Source: Lacibacter sp. H407
GTDB taxonomy: Bacteria > Bacteroidota > Bacteroidia > Chitinophagales > Chitinophagaceae
Length of the DNA stretch: 64,000 bases
Assembly: GCF_037892605.1 (NCBI RefSeq)
Contig: NZ_JBBKTU010000003.1
Coordinates: 62,001-126,000, forward strand
Direction: 5' to 3'
The notes below the pieces were generated by a model. It had not been told where the DNA came from and ran no database searches. It saw only the letters and a list, made by a program, of their open reading frames with translations. Positions 63,193 through 64,000 of the stretch are shown in pieces. The translations under genes and the position numbers were made by a program. Position 1 is the first letter of the stretch, and each line of letters starts with the position of its first letter.

Positions 63193-64000
63193 TCAGTCTC
63201 TTCCGATCTTAATTAATTTTACCACTTTCCGGTTCGTACCCTGTGATACTTCTACAAAGTAAGTTCCTTGCTTGTAGTTGTTACCCAGCTCGATCACCTG
63301 TCCGGCGTAGAGATTTTGTTTCACCTCCATCAATCGACCGTTTACATCCACCACTTTCACGGTAAACTTCTCTTCCAATACGCTACCAATCAGTTGAAGG
63401 CGGAAGCTGCTTAGTGATGGGTTGCCGAATACTTTCACATTGAACTCTTGCGGAGTTAATACTAATGCGCCGGGTTCCATGCGGTTGGATGTTTTCTTCT
63501 TCACTTCGTGGATAACGATGGAGCCGCCGCCGAGGGCAGTTGTTGCGTTTCCATTTTCATCCGCTCCCATTTCATTATCATATACAACAGTACCGGTTGT
63601 TGTTGTGATTTTAATTCTGAACTTATCCGGTCCGGTGCCATTATTCCAATGTCCATCATTTGCTATGATAGTAAACTTGTAACCAGATAGTCCGTTGATG
63701 GTACCCGTACCACGGTAAGTTGCTTTACCTCCAGCGATCACTAATGATCCTGATTCATGCATTGTACTCTTGAAATTGATATTTCCTGCATGGAACTGGA
63801 ATTCGGTGTTACCATCTACTTGGCTGCTGCCTTTTTTGTATTTCGATACAAAGCCAAAGTTTGCTTTACCAGTTATATTTACATCTGCTTTTAATGAACC
63901 CGCTGGTGAGTTGATCCAACCACCACCTGTTACGAAGTTTCCGTTTGGATCGTAAACCGGGATATAAGCTACAGATGATCCGCAAGTGGTGCCGGCTGTT
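63193..64000 (-). CDS. T9SS cargo with post-COAP-like repeat domain, C-terminal part (partial)
   Basis: The frame is open to the right edge, so at least 268 C-terminal residues are present and the start is outside. Residues near the edge (AYIPVYDPNGNFVTGGGWIN, GKANFGFVSKYKKGSS, FQFHAGNINFKSTMHESGSL, ATYRGTGTINGLSGYKFTI, DKFRIKIT, GGGSIVIHE) match a post-COAP-1 type module of Bacteroidota surface proteins. The last about 80 residues (FNVKVFGNPSLSSFRLQLIG ... LGNNYKQGTYFVEVSQGTNRKVVKLIKIGRD) are a type A sorting domain for T9SS export. The gene-prediction start at 63762 is an internal Met, not the real one. Confidence 0.9.
   Translation of the reverse strand, partial: TAGTTCGSSVAYIPVYDPNGNFVTGGGWINSPAGSLKADVNITGKANFGFVSKYKKGSSQVDGNTEFQFHAGNINFKSTMHESGSLVIAGGKATYRGTGTINGLSGYKFTIIANDGHWNNGTGPDKFRIKITTTTGTVVYDNEMGADENGNATTALGGGSIVIHEVKKKTSNRMEPGALVLTPQEFNVKVFGNPSLSSFRLQLIGSVLEEKFTVKVVDVNGRLMEVKQNLYAGQVIELGNNYKQGTYFVEVSQGTNRKVVKLIKIGRD

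Noticed and set aside
1-64000. Mobile elements, CRISPR arrays, prophage, rRNA operon
   Set aside because: I saw no transposase, integrase, array-like spaced repeat or rRNA; the octapeptide and MORN repeats are protein-coding.

Overview
The window looks like chromosomal DNA of a Bacteroidota bacterium, most likely a member of the Chitinophagaceae. Four signs point there. Promoters carry the Bacteroidota -7 element TAnnTTTG. Secreted proteins carry type IX secretion (T9SS) sorting domains. Families such as DUF1573, DUF3857, head-GIN and YwqK-type MORN proteins are common in the phylum. SSB ends in DDLPF. The genus is inference. I see no phage, insertion sequence, CRISPR array or rRNA operon.

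Layout. 1-4.5 kb: an outgoing minus-strand locus with a propeller histidine kinase, a LuxR-type regulator, a small protein and a tail-fibre-like surface protein cut by the window edge. 4.9-12 kb: a secreted octapeptide-repeat protein, then glycosyltransferase 9, an MFS transporter, a DedA protein and a His-tailed dicarboxylate/amino-acid symporter, with a divergent amino-acid permease. 12-29.5 kb: mostly housekeeping genes (YebC, DCC thioredoxin-like, PhzF, TRIC channel, two different fused alpha/beta 2-oxoacid dehydrogenase E1 proteins, two DUF1573 proteins, an aminotransferase, tRNA-CAU, TauE, FAH hydrolase, Pth, L25, Prs, RadC, SSB, retropepsin-like protease, MnmA).

29.6-47.5 kb: a lipoprotein and a T9SS-exported subtilase, an RsmB-like methyltransferase, then the 2-oxoglutarate dehydrogenase E2 (35.1 kb) and E1 (45.8 kb). 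About 8 kb lies between these two: a tiny truncated secreted ORF with its own terminator, two DUF3857/transglutaminase-like proteins and a 1095-residue TPR-MORN protein. A GH3 enzyme and ribosomal protein S20 follow.

47.6-64 kb: M14 peptidase, MORN-TonB protein, ThuA-like protein, a striking 86-nt imperfect hairpin, a reductase-fold protein, two unknowns, a Ca2+/H+ antiporter, an outer-membrane barrel, a cupin, a two-domain aspartyl protease translationally coupled to a secreted protein with four tandem glycogen-binding-like domains, YjbR, a head-GIN lipoprotein, GuaA, a periplasmic-binding-like protein, a DUF2256 zinc protein, and the C-terminus of a T9SS cargo running off the right edge.

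The least explained parts are the quadruple CBM48-like/aspartyl protease pair, the MORN-DUF3857 operon, the octapeptide protein and the 51.2-kb hairpin. None is proven to be a new system. Many annotated starts were moved downstream of the longest ORF because a promoter, terminator or signal peptide decides them.
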